Position numbers and translations under genes: made by a program. A stretch of DNA of 64,000 nucleotides from Pseudonocardia broussonetiae (GTDB lineage: Bacteria; Actinomycetota; Actinomycetes; Mycobacteriales; Pseudonocardiaceae): positions 1,557,501-1,621,500 of the forward strand of contig NZ_CP053564.1 in the NCBI RefSeq assembly GCF_013155125.1. Reading direction: 5' to 3'. The first letter of the stretch is position 1, and the number at the start of each line of letters is the position of its first letter. Shown piece by piece: positions 18,974-26,809 of the stretch. The notes under the pieces were generated by a model, which made no database searches, had not been told where the DNA came from, and saw only the letters and a list, made by a program, of their open reading frames with translations.

Positions 18974-21151
18974 TCACACAGCGATCTCGTGCTTGCCCGG
19001 TGGGTGTGCCACCGGCGGCGTGCACAGCCCCTGATCTGGGCCGGGGGGCTGCGCGGTCACGCGCACCGCGGCCATCGGAACCTCGGCCTTGAGTTGCATC
19101 TCCGCCACCTCCTCGCCGGCGTCGGAGAGTGCGACGACCGCACCGCCCGCCCCGACGCTGACGTCCTCACCGCGGACGACCAGCGTGCGGATAACAATGC
19201 TCAGGTCGACAGATCCGGTCAGTGAGAAGTAGCCCAGCGCCCCGGAGTAGACGCCGCGCCCGCCGCGCTCGAGCCGGTCGATGATCTGCATCGTCCGGAT
19301 CTTGGGTGCGCCCGTCATCGACCCCCCCGGAAACGCCGCGCGCACGCAGTCGACGGGCGAGACGTCCTCACGCAGCCGCGCACGCACCGTGCTGACAAGC
19401 TGGTGCACTGTCGCGTAGGTCTCGACGGCGAAGGCCGTGGGAACGTGGACGGAACCGATCGCGGCGACTTTCCCGAGGTCGTTGCGCAACAGGTCGACGA
19501 TCATGAGGTTCTCGGAGCGGTCCTTCTCCGCGGTGCCGAGCTCTGCGGCCAGTCGCGCGTCCTCGACGGGTGTCCGCCCCCGCCGCCGGGTGCCCTTGAT
19601 CGGCTTGGCCTCCACCTCCCGGTCCGCGGAGATCGTGAGGAACCGTTCGGGGGACGCGCTGAGCACGTCGACGCCGGGCAGGTGCAACAGCGCGCCGTAG
19701 GGCACCGGGCTGCGCCGCCGCAGCTCCCGATAGGTGGTGACCGGATCGATTCGTGCGCGCGCCGTCATCGTGGTGGTCAGGCACACCTCGTAGGTCTCAC
19801 CCTCCCGGATCTCGGCGAGGCAGTGCCCGATCAGCTCGCGGTACTCCTCGGGTGAGTCCCGAGCGGTGAAGGGCACCGGTACCTCCGGGGTCGGCGCCGC
19901 GACCCCGGCGGCCCCGGCCACGGGGGCGGCGAGTACGGCGCAGGCTGCCTCGGCCAGCCACGAACGGCCCGCGAGCTCGGTGTCCTCGTCGACGAGGGTG
20001 AGCAGCCATGTCCGACCGAGCAGGTGGTCGATGATCACGGCACGGTCGCAGTAGAGGAACGCCGCATCAGGCAGGTCTGAGGCATGCACGAGGTCGCCGC
20101 CGCACTCGGCCTTGAGCTCGTAGCCGAGGTAGCCGACGTACCCGAGCGCGAAGCCGCACCCACTCGGCGGCCCCTCGACCGCACGCGCTGCGGTCTCCCG
20201 CGCCAGGTAGTCGAATATGCTCTCCTCCAGGTGGGCCTCGGCGCCCGTGGCCGTCTGGACCCGCACGCCGCGGTTGGCTATCGCTGTCACCCACTCACCC
20301 AGGGGACCGCGACCTCCGAGGATGGAGTGCCGCGACAGGCCCGCGACGACGGCGGAGCTGTCCAGCCAGAAGGCGCAGTCGCCGGCGGCGAACAGCGCGG
20401 TGTACACCGCCTCGGCCGCCGGGTGATGTTCCAGCTGGTGGCTGAGCAAACGATGTCGCCGCTTCACAGGTCGCTCGGTCCGTCCGGCGGGGCGGGCCGG
20501 GATGCCCTGTGCCGGCCTGCTCGCAGCCGGCCTGCTCGTGCCCCGGGCGTCGAACCGCCGCGGTGTCCGACGCGCAAGCCCCAGAAAGTTCTCGATGAGC
20601 AGGCGGCCGTGCTCAGTGGAGATCGACTCCGGATGGAACTGCACGCCCCACTGTGGTCGGGTGCGGTGCGCGACGGCCATCACCACCGGCGTGCCGGCCC
20701 GGTCCGCGGACCGCCCGGTGATCCGCAGGCAGTCCGGGACGTCGTGCACCACCAGCGAGTGGTAGCGGACCGCCTCGAAGGGTGAGGGAATCCCCGTGAA
20801 GATTCCGGATCCGTCGTGCGAGACCGTGCTGACCCGGCCGTGCATGGGCTCGGCGCCCCGACCCACTGTGCCGCCCTCGAAATGACACAGCCCCTGATGT
20901 CCGAGACACACACCGAGCAGTGGGAGATCAGTCTGCAGGGCCAGCCTGCTGATTCCGAAGTCGCTCTCCACGTCAGGACGTCCCGGACCGGGGGACAGAA
21001 TAATCGCCTCGACCGGTTCGGTCTTCAGTGCTTCCCACGATGCCCGGTCGTCATTCTTGATGACATCGACGCGATTGCCGGAAACCTCGGCTGCCAGCTG
21101 ATAGAGATTAAATGTGAACGAGTCATAGTTGTCAATTATCAGGATCGTCAT
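18974..21151 (-). CDS. papA: Fused aminodeoxychorismate synthase (PabA-PabB type, PapA)
   Basis: A 725-residue two-part enzyme making 4-amino-4-deoxychorismate from chorismate and glutamine. Residues ~1-195 are a class I glutamine amidotransferase: IIDNYDSFTFNLYQ, nucleophile Cys in LLGVCLGHQGL, and WGVQFHPESIST. After a Pro/Arg-rich linker, residues ~230-690 are the chorismate-binding part with VEAKPIKGTRRRG, AAFPGGSMTGAPKIRTM and GVYSGALGYF. The lysine in PIKGT marks aminodeoxychorismate synthase; anthranilate synthases have PIAGT. The linker is longer than in housekeeping versions. It lies 89 bp upstream of the mutase-dioxygenase gene, probably in one operon with it. Confidence 0.92.
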   Translation of the reverse strand: MTILIIDNYDSFTFNLYQLAAEVSGNRVDVIKNDDRASWEALKTEPVEAIILSPGPGRPDVESDFGISRLALQTDLPLLGVCLGHQGLCHFEGGTVGRGAEPMHGRVSTVSHDGSGIFTGIPSPFEAVRYHSLVVHDVPDCLRITGRSADRAGTPVVMAVAHRTRPQWGVQFHPESISTEHGRLLIENFLGLARRTPRRFDARGTSRPAASRPAQGIPARPAGRTERPVKRRHRLLSHQLEHHPAAEAVYTALFAAGDCAFWLDSSAVVAGLSRHSILGGRGPLGEWVTAIANRGVRVQTATGAEAHLEESIFDYLARETAARAVEGPPSGCGFALGYVGYLGYELKAECGGDLVHASDLPDAAFLYCDRAVIIDHLLGRTWLLTLVDEDTELAGRSWLAEAACAVLAAPVAGAAGVAAPTPEVPVPFTARDSPEEYRELIGHCLAEIREGETYEVCLTTTMTARARIDPVTTYRELRRRSPVPYGALLHLPGVDVLSASPERFLTISADREVEAKPIKGTRRRGRTPVEDARLAAELGTAEKDRSENLMIVDLLRNDLGKVAAIGSVHVPTAFAVETYATVHQLVSTVRARLREDVSPVDCVRAAFPGGSMTGAPKIRTMQIIDRLERGGRGVYSGALGYFSLTGSVDLSIVIRTLVVRGEDVSVGAGGAVVALSDAGEEVAEMQLKAEVPMAAVRVTAQPPGPDQGLCTPPVAHPPGKHEIAV

Positions 21152-21261
21152 GAAGGCTCTTCTCGCAACACAGACTCTTCTCTCGCCCGTCCCGGATGTG
21201 AGCCTATCCTTTCAGGTCTTCTGAGCAAATGATGCAGTATGCTCGTCGGCCTGTCAACCGT

Positions 21262-21275
21262 ATCCATTAATGGAT
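21262..21275. promoter_or_regulatory. Perfect 14-bp palindrome in the divergent promoter region
   Basis: ATCCATTAATGGAT is fully self-complementary and lies between the papA start (21151) and the promoter of the NAT-like gene. It is a good candidate operator for control of both divergent operons. No regulator gene is present in the cluster. Confidence 0.4.
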
Positions 21276-21320
21276 CATGTTCGATGATCTCTGCGCCGAA
21301 CGATTCGACGGACTCAAGGG

Positions 21321-21349
21321 TTGACGTGCTTCGCCGCGAATAATACTAT
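21321..21349 (+). promoter_or_regulatory. Sigma-70-type promoter for the NAT-PCP-FkbH operon
   Basis: TTGACG (21321-21326) and TACTAT (21344-21349) are separated by exactly 17 bp. Transcription would begin near 21357, leaving a leader of about 135 bases before the ATG at 21491. The whole 21152-21490 intergenic stretch is A+T-richer than its surroundings and contains no gene. Confidence 0.55.
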
Positions 21350-21490
21350 CGGCCAGGACTCTTTGTCTGTATGTCGCAGTGTCCGACAACGCCGCCGACC
21401 GCGCATCGCAGTGCCCTTCCCCGCGGCGTCCCCTTCTCCGAAAGGCAGCCCGGTGACCGTTGGCGCAACCGGCCGTCGATCGGATAGCCG

Positions 21491-22312
21491 ATGAACACGG
21501 TCGGCCACGACCGGAGCACCTCTTGTCAACCCCCGTTCGAGGTGTCGGCCTGCTTCCCGTTCGCCGTGCCGGAGCACGTCGACCCGCACCATCGACTTGA
21601 GGCGCTGTACCGCACGTGGTGTCGGCGGGTCTCGTTCGACAACGCCATGCGGGTGCTGGCCCTGCGAGCCGGCCTCGATGATCTTCCGGGGAGCGAACCG
21701 GACGACTTCTGGGCCGCATGGGCGATGACAGGGTGTGGCGGCATGTGCGTCGCCACCGCACGGGCTTTGGGTGTGCTACTCACCGCGCACGGTTTCACGT
21801 GGCGCCACGCCCTGGCCCGGATCGACGACGCGCGGGAACCCGACCATCTCTCCACGATCGTCACGCTGCCCACCGGGCGATTCCTGCTCGACACGGTTGC
21901 GCTGGGCGAGGTGCCGGTGCTGCTCGACACCGGGCCCCACCGGGTCGGCCACAGCGCTCTCGAGGTGCGGTCACGGCCCACGGCGGACGGGTGGGAGATT
22001 CAGTGGTCGACACCGGTGAACCGGGCCGTACAGCGCTGCCACGTCCTTCCGGCGCTGCCGCTGCCCGACCTCGTCGGATTCTACCGGAGCACGCAGGAAT
22101 CCGAGACGTTCCAGCGGTTCAACGCGATGCTCTACGCCCGCCGAAACACCGACGACGGGCCGGTGGTCGTGATTGGGGGTTTCGCCGTGCGGGTGGACGG
22201 CGACGGGACCGTCGAGCCGATCGAGCAATCCGCTCCGGACGTGCTGATAACCCTTTTCGGTTGGTCCGAACGGATCGTCACGAGGCTGGAGCAGGCCGGG
22301 GTCTTCGGATGA
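21491..22312 (+). CDS. Arylamine N-acyltransferase-like protein
   Basis: A 273-residue protein from ATG 21491 with the arylamine N-acetyltransferase fold pattern. The nucleophilic Cys is in GCGGMCVATARALGVLL at about residue 82 (family motif RGGxC), His in PDHLSTIVTL at about 118 and Asp in RFLLDTVAL at about 133, so the Cys-His-Asp triad is complete. Family members include acetyl-CoA-dependent NATs and RifF-type amide synthases that join an arylamine to a carrier-bound acyl chain. It sits directly before a carrier protein (19-bp gap) and an FkbH-type gene, in a cluster that makes an arylamine. Carrier-dependent acylation of the amine is therefore likely (inference). Confidence 0.7.
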   Translation: MNTVGHDRSTSCQPPFEVSACFPFAVPEHVDPHHRLEALYRTWCRRVSFDNAMRVLALRAGLDDLPGSEPDDFWAAWAMTGCGGMCVATARALGVLLTAHGFTWRHALARIDDAREPDHLSTIVTLPTGRFLLDTVALGEVPVLLDTGPHRVGHSALEVRSRPTADGWEIQWSTPVNRAVQRCHVLPALPLPDLVGFYRSTQESETFQRFNAMLYARRNTDDGPVVVIGGFAVRVDGDGTVEPIEQSAPDVLITLFGWSERIVTRLEQAGVFG

Positions 22313-22331
22313 GTGGACGGGTCGGTTCCCG

Positions 22332-22601
22332 ATGAATGGTGAAACGCAACCGTTCCTTGAAGAGATTCTCGTCGCGTATGCAGCCGTCCTCCTAGCGGAG
22401 GACATCCACCCGCGGGCCACGTTCGCCGATCTCGGTGGCACCTCGCTGACCGCCGCGATCGTCCTGGCCCGGCTCTGGCGTGTCCTGGGTGTCCGGCTGG
22501 CCCTGACCGACCTCGGCGCCGGGGTCACCGCCGCCGAGCTCGCGGCTCTCGTGGCCGAGCGGGCCGGGGGGCCGCCGGCCGACCGTTCGGTGACACGATG
22601 A
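22332..22601 (+). CDS. Stand-alone acyl/peptidyl carrier protein
   Basis: An 89-residue carrier protein from ATG 22332. The phosphopantetheine serine is in FADLGGTSLTAAIVLARLW at about residue 37. The GGTSL form is PCP-like. It overlaps the FkbH-type gene by 4 bp (ATGA), so the two are coupled. The most likely cargo is the acyl group loaded by the FkbH-type partner. Confidence 0.85.
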   Translation: MNGETQPFLEEILVAYAAVLLAEDIHPRATFADLGGTSLTAAIVLARLWRVLGVRLALTDLGAGVTAAELAALVAERAGGPPADRSVTR

Positions 22602-24190
22602 GCGAGCGAGTCGTAGTGCTCTGCACCTTCACCGCCGAGCCCCTGGTCGCCGGCCTCCGGCGGGCGTTCGAGGGGCAGGGCGTGCGGTGGGACGTCGAGG
22701 CCGGCCCCTACGGGCAGGTTGTCGAGCCGCTCAAGAGACCCTGCGCCGACGACGTCGTGGCGGTCGTGCTGGTGGTGCGGATCGCGGACCTCCTACGCCG
22801 GATGTGGGTCGACACCCACGGCGGGGAGACGGCGCACTACGACACCGAGCCGGACCCGCAGGCGACCCGCCGGGCCGAGGAGTGGGTGCACGACCTGGTC
22901 GCCGGGGTGGCCACGTGGCGCGCGACGGCGTCCGCGCCGCTGCTGCTCAGCGTGCTCGACGACGCGCGGACACCGGGCCCCCGCAGCCTCTGTGAGCGGT
23001 TGGCCACCGCCGCGCGCGACGGCGCCGCCGAGAGCGGTGTCCTCGTCGTCGAGGCAGGCGAGCTGGAGGGCGAACCGTTCCTCGACACACTGGCCCACGT
23101 GCCCTACCAGCCTGCGGGGCTGGCAGAGCTGGCGGCTCGCCTGGCCCGCCGGTGCTGGCTGCAGGTACGACCGTCGGTGAAGGTGCTCGTGTTCGACGGG
23201 GACGGAACGCTGTGGGGTGGATCGGCCGCGGAGGACGGTCCCGCGGGTGTCGACCGTGGGGGTCCCTACGCCCGGATCGGCCTGCTGGCTCTGCAGCAGC
23301 GGGCGTCCGGACGGCTGCTGTGCCTGGCGAGTCACAACGTCGAACTCGACGTGCTCGACGTGCTCGCAGCGCCCCCGTCCGGGGGTGGGCTGCGGGCCGA
23401 GCACCTGAGTGCTCGACGGGTCGGTTGGCAACCCAAGGACCGCATGCTCGTCGAGCTCGCCGGCGAGTTGGGACTCGGCCTGGACACCTTCGTGTTCCTC
23501 GACGACAACGATGTGCAGCGTGCGCTGGTCAGGAGTGCGCTGCCGCAGGTCGCCGTACCCGACTTCACGTCGGGCGGCGGGTTGGTCACGCTGCTGGGCA
23601 CCTCCTGGCTGTTCGAGCGGTCGCACACCACGCCCGAGGACCGGACGCGGGCGGGCAGCTACGAGGACGAGCGCCGCCGCCGTGCCGCGCGCGCCGCGGC
23701 GCCGAGCCACCTCGACTACGTCGCGTCGCTGCAGGTCGAGGTGACGGCACGTCCCCTCGACGCATCCGCATGGCCGCGTGCGCGCCAACTCCTGGCCCGC
23801 ACCAACCAGTTCGCCCACGTCGTCCCCGGCTTCCGGCTCCCAGCGGGTTCGGACCGGGCCGACCCGGACCGCCGGACATGGATCGTGCAGGTGAAGGACC
23901 GGATCGGCGACTACGGTCGCGTCGGTCTGGTCGCCGACCGGGTCGTGGGCGACACGCTGTGGATCGAGGCCCTGCTCCTGAGCTGCCGGGTGCTCGGCCG
24001 CGGGGTGGAGGAGGAGATGGTCGAGGTCATCCTGCGGGACGCGCGGGCGGCGAAGATTGCCACTGTGCGCATGGACCTGGTGCGCACCCCCCGCAACGCC
24101 CCCCTACAGAACTTCGTCACGCGCCTCGGCGGGCAGCTGACCGGCTCCGGATCCGGTCTCGTCAGCCTCCACCTCCCGGTGCGGCTGTGA
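22598..24190 (+). CDS. FkbH-type HAD acyl-loading enzyme
   Basis: A 530-residue protein from ATG 22598. The HAD-IIIC domain starts near residue 195: motif I is KVLVFDGDGTLWGG, followed by ASHNVELDVLDVL, RRVGWQPKDRMLVELA and DTFVFLDDNDVQRALV. A GNAT-like C-terminal domain follows (VKDRIGDYGRVGLVADRVV; LLSCRVLGRGVEEEMV). FkbH proteins such as OzmB and FkbH take 1,3-bisphosphoglycerate, remove phosphate and load a glyceryl group on an ACP. The usual DLDNT and SKN motifs read DGDGT and SHN here, a slight divergence. Pairing with a carrier and a NAT-like enzyme instead of a dehydrogenase set is unusual. Confidence 0.85.
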   Translation: MSERVVVLCTFTAEPLVAGLRRAFEGQGVRWDVEAGPYGQVVEPLKRPCADDVVAVVLVVRIADLLRRMWVDTHGGETAHYDTEPDPQATRRAEEWVHDLVAGVATWRATASAPLLLSVLDDARTPGPRSLCERLATAARDGAAESGVLVVEAGELEGEPFLDTLAHVPYQPAGLAELAARLARRCWLQVRPSVKVLVFDGDGTLWGGSAAEDGPAGVDRGGPYARIGLLALQQRASGRLLCLASHNVELDVLDVLAAPPSGGGLRAEHLSARRVGWQPKDRMLVELAGELGLGLDTFVFLDDNDVQRALVRSALPQVAVPDFTSGGGLVTLLGTSWLFERSHTTPEDRTRAGSYEDERRRRAARAAAPSHLDYVASLQVEVTARPLDASAWPRARQLLARTNQFAHVVPGFRLPAGSDRADPDRRTWIVQVKDRIGDYGRVGLVADRVVGDTLWIEALLLSCRVLGRGVEEEMVEVILRDARAAKIATVRMDLVRTPRNAPLQNFVTRLGGQLTGSGSGLVSLHLPVRL

Positions 24191-24220
24191 TCACCGAGTA
24201 TCGATCGGCGGCCGGTGTGT

Positions 24221-25780
24221 ATGTCTGTGCATGTCATCACTGATCTCCTGACATCAAATGTCCGGACGCGACCGGAAGCACCGGCGCTCCTCAGCGCAGC
24301 GGGCCGGGTCAGCTACCGGGAACTCTTCGTCGAGGCGCACGGACGCAGCCGCAGCCTCGCCCGGATCGGAGTTGCCAAGGGAGATCGGGTCGCCATTTTT
24401 CAGGCGCGCGGACACGCAGCGCTCGCGTCCTTCTTCGGGATTCAGCTGCTCGGCGGGGTGGCCGTCTTTCTCGGCGACGGCGTGCGCCGCGCACAGATCG
24501 ACCACATCCTGCGGGACAGCCAGCCGCGTGCCGTTGTGGTCGATGATCGACAGCGACACCTGCTGCCGTCCACCCTGCCCTCCGATGCCGTGCTCGCGCT
24601 GGGACCTGACGAGGCGTCGGACGACGCGAGCAGCGCAGACCCCGCAGCGGCGCCGCCGGTGATCGGACGTGATCTCGCGGTCCTCCTCTACACCTCGGGC
24701 TCGACGGGCGGACCGAAGGGGGTGATGGTCACCCACGAGAACCTGGTCAGCGGCGCGCAGATCGTCGCCGATTATCTCGGGTTGTGCCCCGCCGACCGCG
24801 CCCTCGGTCTGCTGCCGTGGAACTTCGACTACGGGCTCAACCAGGTCCTCGCGACCTTTCACGCCGGCGGCTGCGTAGTCCCGCAGAACTCGTCGTTCGC
24901 TCCGGACATCTGTCGCTCCATAGCTGACTACGCGGTGACCGGGCTGGCCGGCGTCCCCGCCATCTGGTCGCTGCTCCTGCGGCGCCCGTCGCCGTTCCTG
25001 CACATGGAGCTACCGTCGCTGCGGTACATTACCAATTCAGGTGGGCCATTGAGCAGTATGACGATCGATTTGCTCCAGCGGCACCACCCGAATACCGAAA
25101 TCGTGGCCATGTACGGACTCACCGAGGCGTTCCGGTCCTCCTATCTGCCGCCAGCGGAACTGCATCTGCGCCCCGGTTCCATGGGACGGGCGATCCCGAA
25201 CACCGAACTGCTGGTCGTCGGGGCTGACGGTCATCGATGTGGTCCCGGTGAGCTCGGAGAGCTGGTCCACAGCGGTCCCACGGTAGCCGCTGGCTACTGG
25301 CGCCAGCCCGAAGCCACGACCAAGGTCTTTCGCCCGCACCCGTTTCCACCCCCCGGGGCCGTACCTCAGGTCGTGGTGTATTCGGGCGACAACGTCACGA
25401 CGGACGAGCAAGGTTACCTGTACTACGTCGGCCGCGGGGACGAGCTCTTCAAGTCCCGCGGCATACGGACGAACCCCGGAGAGATCGAGGCCGGCCTGCT
25501 TGCCTCCGGGCTGGCGACGGAAATAATTGTCCGGCCGTTGCCGGCGGAAGACTCCGAACCCCTTATCATAGCCGCTGTCATCCCGATCGGTAGCGACATC
25601 GAAGACTCTTCGCTGGCGAGCCGACTGGATGCCCATGCACGGGCCACGTTGACGCCGCACCTGCGACCACACCACTACATGATCGTCCGTGAACCGCCGC
25701 GAACCGACTCAGGCAAGACCGACCGCATGACGGTCCGTCGCATGATGGTGGCCCGGTTCGGCACGGACCAACCGTTATGA
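24221..25780 (+). CDS. AMP-dependent acyl ligase (acyl-ACP/CoA ligase)
   Basis: About 519 residues; ATG 24221 is preferred over the GTG two codons before. A3 motif LLYTSGSTGGPKGVM, A5 MYGLTEAFRSSY, A7 YSGDNVTTDEQGY, then YYVGRGDELFKSRGIRTNPGEIE, and the A10 lysine in RTDSGKTDRM are all present, so the enzyme is intact. It has no attached carrier. It resembles acyl-AMP ligases that hand a carboxylic acid to a separate ACP. The stand-alone ACP encoded at 33159-33446 is a candidate acceptor. It is convergent with the luciferase-like gene; the two overlap by 6 bp. Confidence 0.85.
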   Translation: MSVHVITDLLTSNVRTRPEAPALLSAAGRVSYRELFVEAHGRSRSLARIGVAKGDRVAIFQARGHAALASFFGIQLLGGVAVFLGDGVRRAQIDHILRDSQPRAVVVDDRQRHLLPSTLPSDAVLALGPDEASDDASSADPAAAPPVIGRDLAVLLYTSGSTGGPKGVMVTHENLVSGAQIVADYLGLCPADRALGLLPWNFDYGLNQVLATFHAGGCVVPQNSSFAPDICRSIADYAVTGLAGVPAIWSLLLRRPSPFLHMELPSLRYITNSGGPLSSMTIDLLQRHHPNTEIVAMYGLTEAFRSSYLPPAELHLRPGSMGRAIPNTELLVVGADGHRCGPGELGELVHSGPTVAAGYWRQPEATTKVFRPHPFPPPGAVPQVVVYSGDNVTTDEQGYLYYVGRGDELFKSRGIRTNPGEIEAGLLASGLATEIIVRPLPAEDSEPLIIAAVIPIGSDIEDSSLASRLDAHARATLTPHLRPHHYMIVREPPRTDSGKTDRMTVRRMMVARFGTDQPL

Positions 25781-26809
25781 ACCCGGTGACTGCTTGAGTA
25801 CCTGCGCGAGTGGGCCCAGCCCCCTGAGTGCGGTGGCGGTGTCGATACCGAAGTCCACGAGGCACGCGATCTCATCGACGCCGGCCTGCTCGAACTTCCG
25901 TACCAACCGCACCGCCTCATCCACGTTCCCGATGAGTCCATCCAATGAAAGGTAGCGCTCGCGAGCAGCGCTGACGGCCAGCCGGAGCTTTCGGTCGGCC
26001 CGCTCATGCAAAATTTCCGCGTCGGCGGAGAAAGCTTGCAGCGCCGCCGTGAGATACCGTGTCAAGGCGGGCCGGGCTACGTCGGCGGCATCACCGGAGT
26101 TGCTCACGTATGTGTGCAGCATCAAGGTGACGTGCCCGCGCCACTGCGAGCCACTGTCCCGCGAACCACTGTCCCGCAGCGCCTCGCGATAGAGCGAAAT
26201 CTTCTCGGCCAGCTCATCGAGGCTCTGGTTCATCAGATGAGTCAGCACGCCGGTCCGCGCCCGTCCGGCCAGTGTGAAAATAGCCGGTGCACCGCTGGTG
26301 GTGAGCCACAGCGGCAGTGGATTGGAGACCGGCCGGGGGTACACCATCAGCTCCAGGCCGGATGCGCTCGGGCACGCGACCGGTTCGCCACGCCAGATGG
26401 TACGCAGCCATTCCACGCTGTCCTCGGTCAGCTCGCGACGCCGTTCGAACGCGTCGGGCTGCAGGACGAAATCGGTGGGGTTCCATCCCGGGGCGAGCGA
26501 GAGTCCGATTCTGCCACCTGACAAGTTGTCGAGCACCGACCACTCTTCCGCCAGCCGTAGCGGATGATGCAATGGAACCACGACACTGCCGGCTCTGATC
26601 TGGATTCTACTGGTGATGGCCGCGACGGCGGCCCCGGTGACGGAAGGGTTGGGGTACAGCCCGCCGAACTGCGCGAAATGCCGCTCCGGCGTCCAGACCG
26701 CAGAAAAGCCGTTGCGATCCGCGAAACGGGCTCCTTCGAGAAGTAGCCGATACGGATCCGACGTGGGTCGGGAAGCGTTGGCGGCGAAGTAGAAGAGGCT
26801 CAGATTCAC
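25775..26809 (-). CDS. Luciferase-like monooxygenase, MupA/Atu3671 group
   Basis: A 344-residue flavin-dependent TIM-barrel enzyme from GTG 26809. Landmarks are SLFYFAAN at the start, GFSAVWTPERHFAQFGGLYP, VVPLHHPLRLAEEWSVLDNL, GRIGLSLAPGWNP and the Ser/Gly phosphate-binding region near PLWLTTSGAP. These match the secondary-metabolism luciferase-like group found inside or beside NRPS/PKS proteins, including MupA. Such enzymes hydroxylate carrier-bound acyl or aminoacyl groups using FMNH2 and O2. Its start overlaps the NRPS stop (GTGA), so it is coupled to that NRPS and probably acts on one of its intermediates. Confidence 0.85.
   Translation of the reverse strand: MNLSLFYFAANASRPTSDPYRLLLEGARFADRNGFSAVWTPERHFAQFGGLYPNPSVTGAAVAAITSRIQIRAGSVVVPLHHPLRLAEEWSVLDNLSGGRIGLSLAPGWNPTDFVLQPDAFERRRELTEDSVEWLRTIWRGEPVACPSASGLELMVYPRPVSNPLPLWLTTSGAPAIFTLAGRARTGVLTHLMNQSLDELAEKISLYREALRDSGSRDSGSQWRGHVTLMLHTYVSNSGDAADVARPALTRYLTAALQAFSADAEILHERADRKLRLAVSAARERYLSLDGLIGNVDEAVRLVRKFEQAGVDEIACLVDFGIDTATALRGLGPLAQVLKQSPGS

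Noticed and set aside
18974..21151. Anthranilate synthase
   Set aside because: The PIKGT motif with lysine marks aminodeoxychorismate synthase; anthranilate synthases have PIAGT.
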